Shown one piece after another: positions 62,608-64,000 of a stretch of 64,000 nt of DNA; positions within the stretch are counted from its first letter, which is position 1; each line of letters opens with the position of its first letter. Below the pieces are notes generated by a model, which saw only the letters and a program-made list of their open reading frames with translations, was not told the origin of the DNA and made no database searches. The translations under genes were made by a program, and so were the position numbers. Source of the stretch: Bradyrhizobium sp. BTAi1 (GTDB lineage: Bacteria; Pseudomonadota; Alphaproteobacteria; Rhizobiales; Xanthobacteraceae); NCBI RefSeq assembly GCF_000015165.1, contig NC_009485.1:7397501-7461500 (forward strand), written 5' to 3'.

Positions 62608-63735
62608 TCACGCCGCATTGCGCTTGCGCATGCGGTCGATCAGCTGGTCTTCCCAGTAGGACAGGCTGCCAAGGCCGAGCGCGAGCGCGTTGGCGCGGCG
62701 GTAGTACATGTGGCAGTCGAACTCCCAGGTGAAGCCCATGCCGCCATGGACCTGGATGTTGTTCTTGGCACAGTGCTGATAGGCCTGCGTCGCGCTGATC
62801 CGCGACGATGCCGCAGCCTCCGGCAATTCAGGCGCGTTGGTCGAGAGCGCCCAGGCGCCGTAATAGGCGTTCGAACGCGCCAGGGTCGCAGAGACATACA
62901 TGTCGGCGAGCATGTGCTTGACCGCCTGGAACGATCCGATCGGACGACCGAAGGCGATACGATCCAACGCGTAGTCGCGGCCCATCTCCAGCGCGCGGTC
63001 CGAGCCACCGACCTGCTCGAACGCCGTCAGCACCGCGGCGCGATCGAGCACCTGGGTGATGATGCTCCACCCCTCGCCGGGAGCGCCGAGCGGCTCCGCT
63101 TTGCAGGTCTTGAACGTGAGCTCGGCCTGGCCACGGGTCGGATCGAGATTGGTCAACGCCTTGGCGTCGACACCGCCGGCCTTCGCATCGACGAGGAACA
63201 GTGAGATGTCGCTGTCGCGGCCGGTCGAGGCGGTGCGCGCCGCGACGATGATGAGATCGGCAATGGCGCCGTCAGCGACCGGCGTCTTGACGCCATTGAG
63301 GACACCGTTCGCCGCGTCCAGCCTGATCGCCTTCGGAGAGGGATTGCCCGTGCCCTCGAACAGCGCAAAGGTGCCGATCGCCTCGCCGCTCGCGATCTTC
63401 GGCAGCCACGCCTGCTTCTGCGCATCGCTGCCGGCCAGCATCAGGACCTCAGCGGCGAGATACACCGTCGATGAGAACGGCACCGGCGCCAGCGCGCGGC
63501 CGACCTCCTCGGCAATCACGCACAGCTCGAGATGGCCGGCGCCCGCGCCGCCATATTCTTCCGGAATGGCAACGCCGAGGAAGCCCATTTCGGCAAAGCC
63601 CTTCCACAGCGCGCGGTCATAGGGTGCCTGCCCGTCAAGCACGACGCGCACCGCCTTGGGCGGACACTTCTCGGCGAGGAATTTCCGCGCCTGGTCCCGC
63701 AACTGCTTCTGGTCGTCGGAGAAATCGAAGTTCAT
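62608..63735 (-). CDS. Acyl-CoA dehydrogenase, beta-like subunit
   Basis: This 375-residue dehydrogenase fold starts MNFDFSDDQKQLRDQARKFL at ATG 63735; the frame extends upstream through a repeat and is not used. It has LDRAAVLTAFEQVGGSDRALEM and a C-terminus NIQVHGGMGFTWEFDCHMYYRR, LGLGSLSYWEDQLIDRMR. The GGxxEI catalytic block is missing, as in PimD, so it is the non-catalytic or FAD-binding partner of a heteromeric enzyme, most likely with copy A and/or copy B. Confidence 0.9.
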   Translation of the reverse strand: MNFDFSDDQKQLRDQARKFLAEKCPPKAVRVVLDGQAPYDRALWKGFAEMGFLGVAIPEEYGGAGAGHLELCVIAEEVGRALAPVPFSSTVYLAAEVLMLAGSDAQKQAWLPKIASGEAIGTFALFEGTGNPSPKAIRLDAANGVLNGVKTPVADGAIADLIIVAARTASTGRDSDISLFLVDAKAGGVDAKALTNLDPTRGQAELTFKTCKAEPLGAPGEGWSIITQVLDRAAVLTAFEQVGGSDRALEMGRDYALDRIAFGRPIGSFQAVKHMLADMYVSATLARSNAYYGAWALSTNAPELPEAAASSRISATQAYQHCAKNNIQVHGGMGFTWEFDCHMYYRRANALALGLGSLSYWEDQLIDRMRKRNAA

Positions 63736-63769
63736 GGGTGTCACTCGCCTTTGATATTCGAAAGTATCT

Positions 63770-63870
63770 CCGTCATTCCGGGGCGCGCGGAGCGCGAGCC
63801 CGGAATCCATACGCCCGATCGGGGTTATGGATTCCGGGCCTGCGTGCTTCGCACGCATCCCGGAATGACG
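63770..63870. repeat. Dispersed palindromic repeat (CATTCCGGGGCGCG type)
   Basis: The ends CGTCATTCCGGGGCGCGCGG and CGCATCCCGGAATGACG are complementary; the centre has GGAATCCATA and TATGGATTCC, also complementary. A long cruciform-like element between the ligase and the beta-like dehydrogenase gene. Only one copy in this window. Confidence 0.75.
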
Positions 63871-63891
63871 AATAGAGAGAGCGGGGACTCA

Positions 63892-64000
63892 TCACAGTAT
63901 GATCACGTCGCTGTCGGGCTCGGCGGCATAGAGCCGCTCGACCAGCGCGGCGCGGCGTTCGAGGCCGGCGCGCTGGTTGATATAGCCCTTGTCGGTCAGC
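63892..64000 (-). CDS. Feruloyl-CoA-synthetase-like ligase, C-terminal end (cut by window edge)
   Basis: Only the last 35 codons are inside the window. The reading is LTDKGYINQRAGLERRAALV, then ERLYAAEPDSDVIIL and stop. It lines up with the C-terminus of the feruloyl-CoA synthetase at 40.5 kb (TDKGSINQRAVLENRKDLIE, then RIYAATPGDDIIL). It is the end of a paralogous ligase that heads the acyl-CoA dehydrogenase run, so that run probably acts on an aryl- or arylpropanoyl-CoA. Confidence 0.8.
   Translation of the reverse strand, partial: LTDKGYINQRAGLERRAALVERLYAAEPDSDVIIL

Overview
The window looks like chromosome of a Bradyrhizobium-type alphaproteobacterium. The reasons are high GC, a feruloyl-CoA synthetase, a pimeloyl-CoA (pim) operon laid out as in Rhodopseudomonas palustris, many Liv-type ABC transporter genes, an RpaI/BraI-like LuxI, and several families of short palindromic repeats between genes. 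The photosynthetic Bradyrhizobium clade is the best guess; that is inference from gene content, not a database match. No rRNA, tRNA or CRISPR was found.

Layout. 0-12.9 kb is mostly housekeeping: the start of a luciferase-like monooxygenase, metF-metH, a DevCAB-type ABC exporter, a glutathione transferase, glpK with an acetyltransferase, and an SDR oxidoreductase. An IS110-family element (about 12.96-14.33 kb) follows. 14.5-31.2 kb is a dicarboxylate/fatty-acid beta-oxidation block: pimFABCD on the minus strand, a divergent IclR regulator with a palindromic operator candidate, a four-gene Liv-type ABC transporter, and three tandem paralogous binding proteins. A glycerate kinase closes it. 32.5-47.8 kb is an aromatic (hydroxycinnamate) uptake and degradation block: a MarR regulator, a second Liv-type transporter with a permease-ATPase fusion, a divergent shikimate-dehydrogenase homologue, a binding protein, a 4HBT thioesterase, an SDR, feruloyl-CoA synthetase, a crotonase, and a TRAP transporter with a DUF3237 protein. 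AT-rich palindromes in front of three of these operons suggest one regulon.

48-55 kb holds small regulator/enzyme pairs: a PaaI thioesterase, LysR with a flavin-binding protein, a WYL regulator with a glutathione transferase, a cysteine-cluster protein, a DUF3307 membrane protein, an orphan DUF6537 protein and a membrane-bound cyclic-nucleotide-binding protein. 55.9-58.7 kb is a quorum-sensing locus: an atypical crotonase, LuxR, a LuxI of the aryl-homoserine-lactone type, and two very small ORFs. 59-64 kb has a nitroreductase, three acyl-CoA dehydrogenases (two tandem alpha-like copies plus one beta-like) and the C-terminus of a second feruloyl-CoA-synthetase-like ligase.

The theme of the window is acyl- and aryl-CoA chemistry. 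The most interesting possibility is that the hydroxycinnamoyl-CoA pool made by these pathways is also the substrate pool of the LuxI-type synthase, so that plant aromatic breakdown and quorum signalling share precursors.
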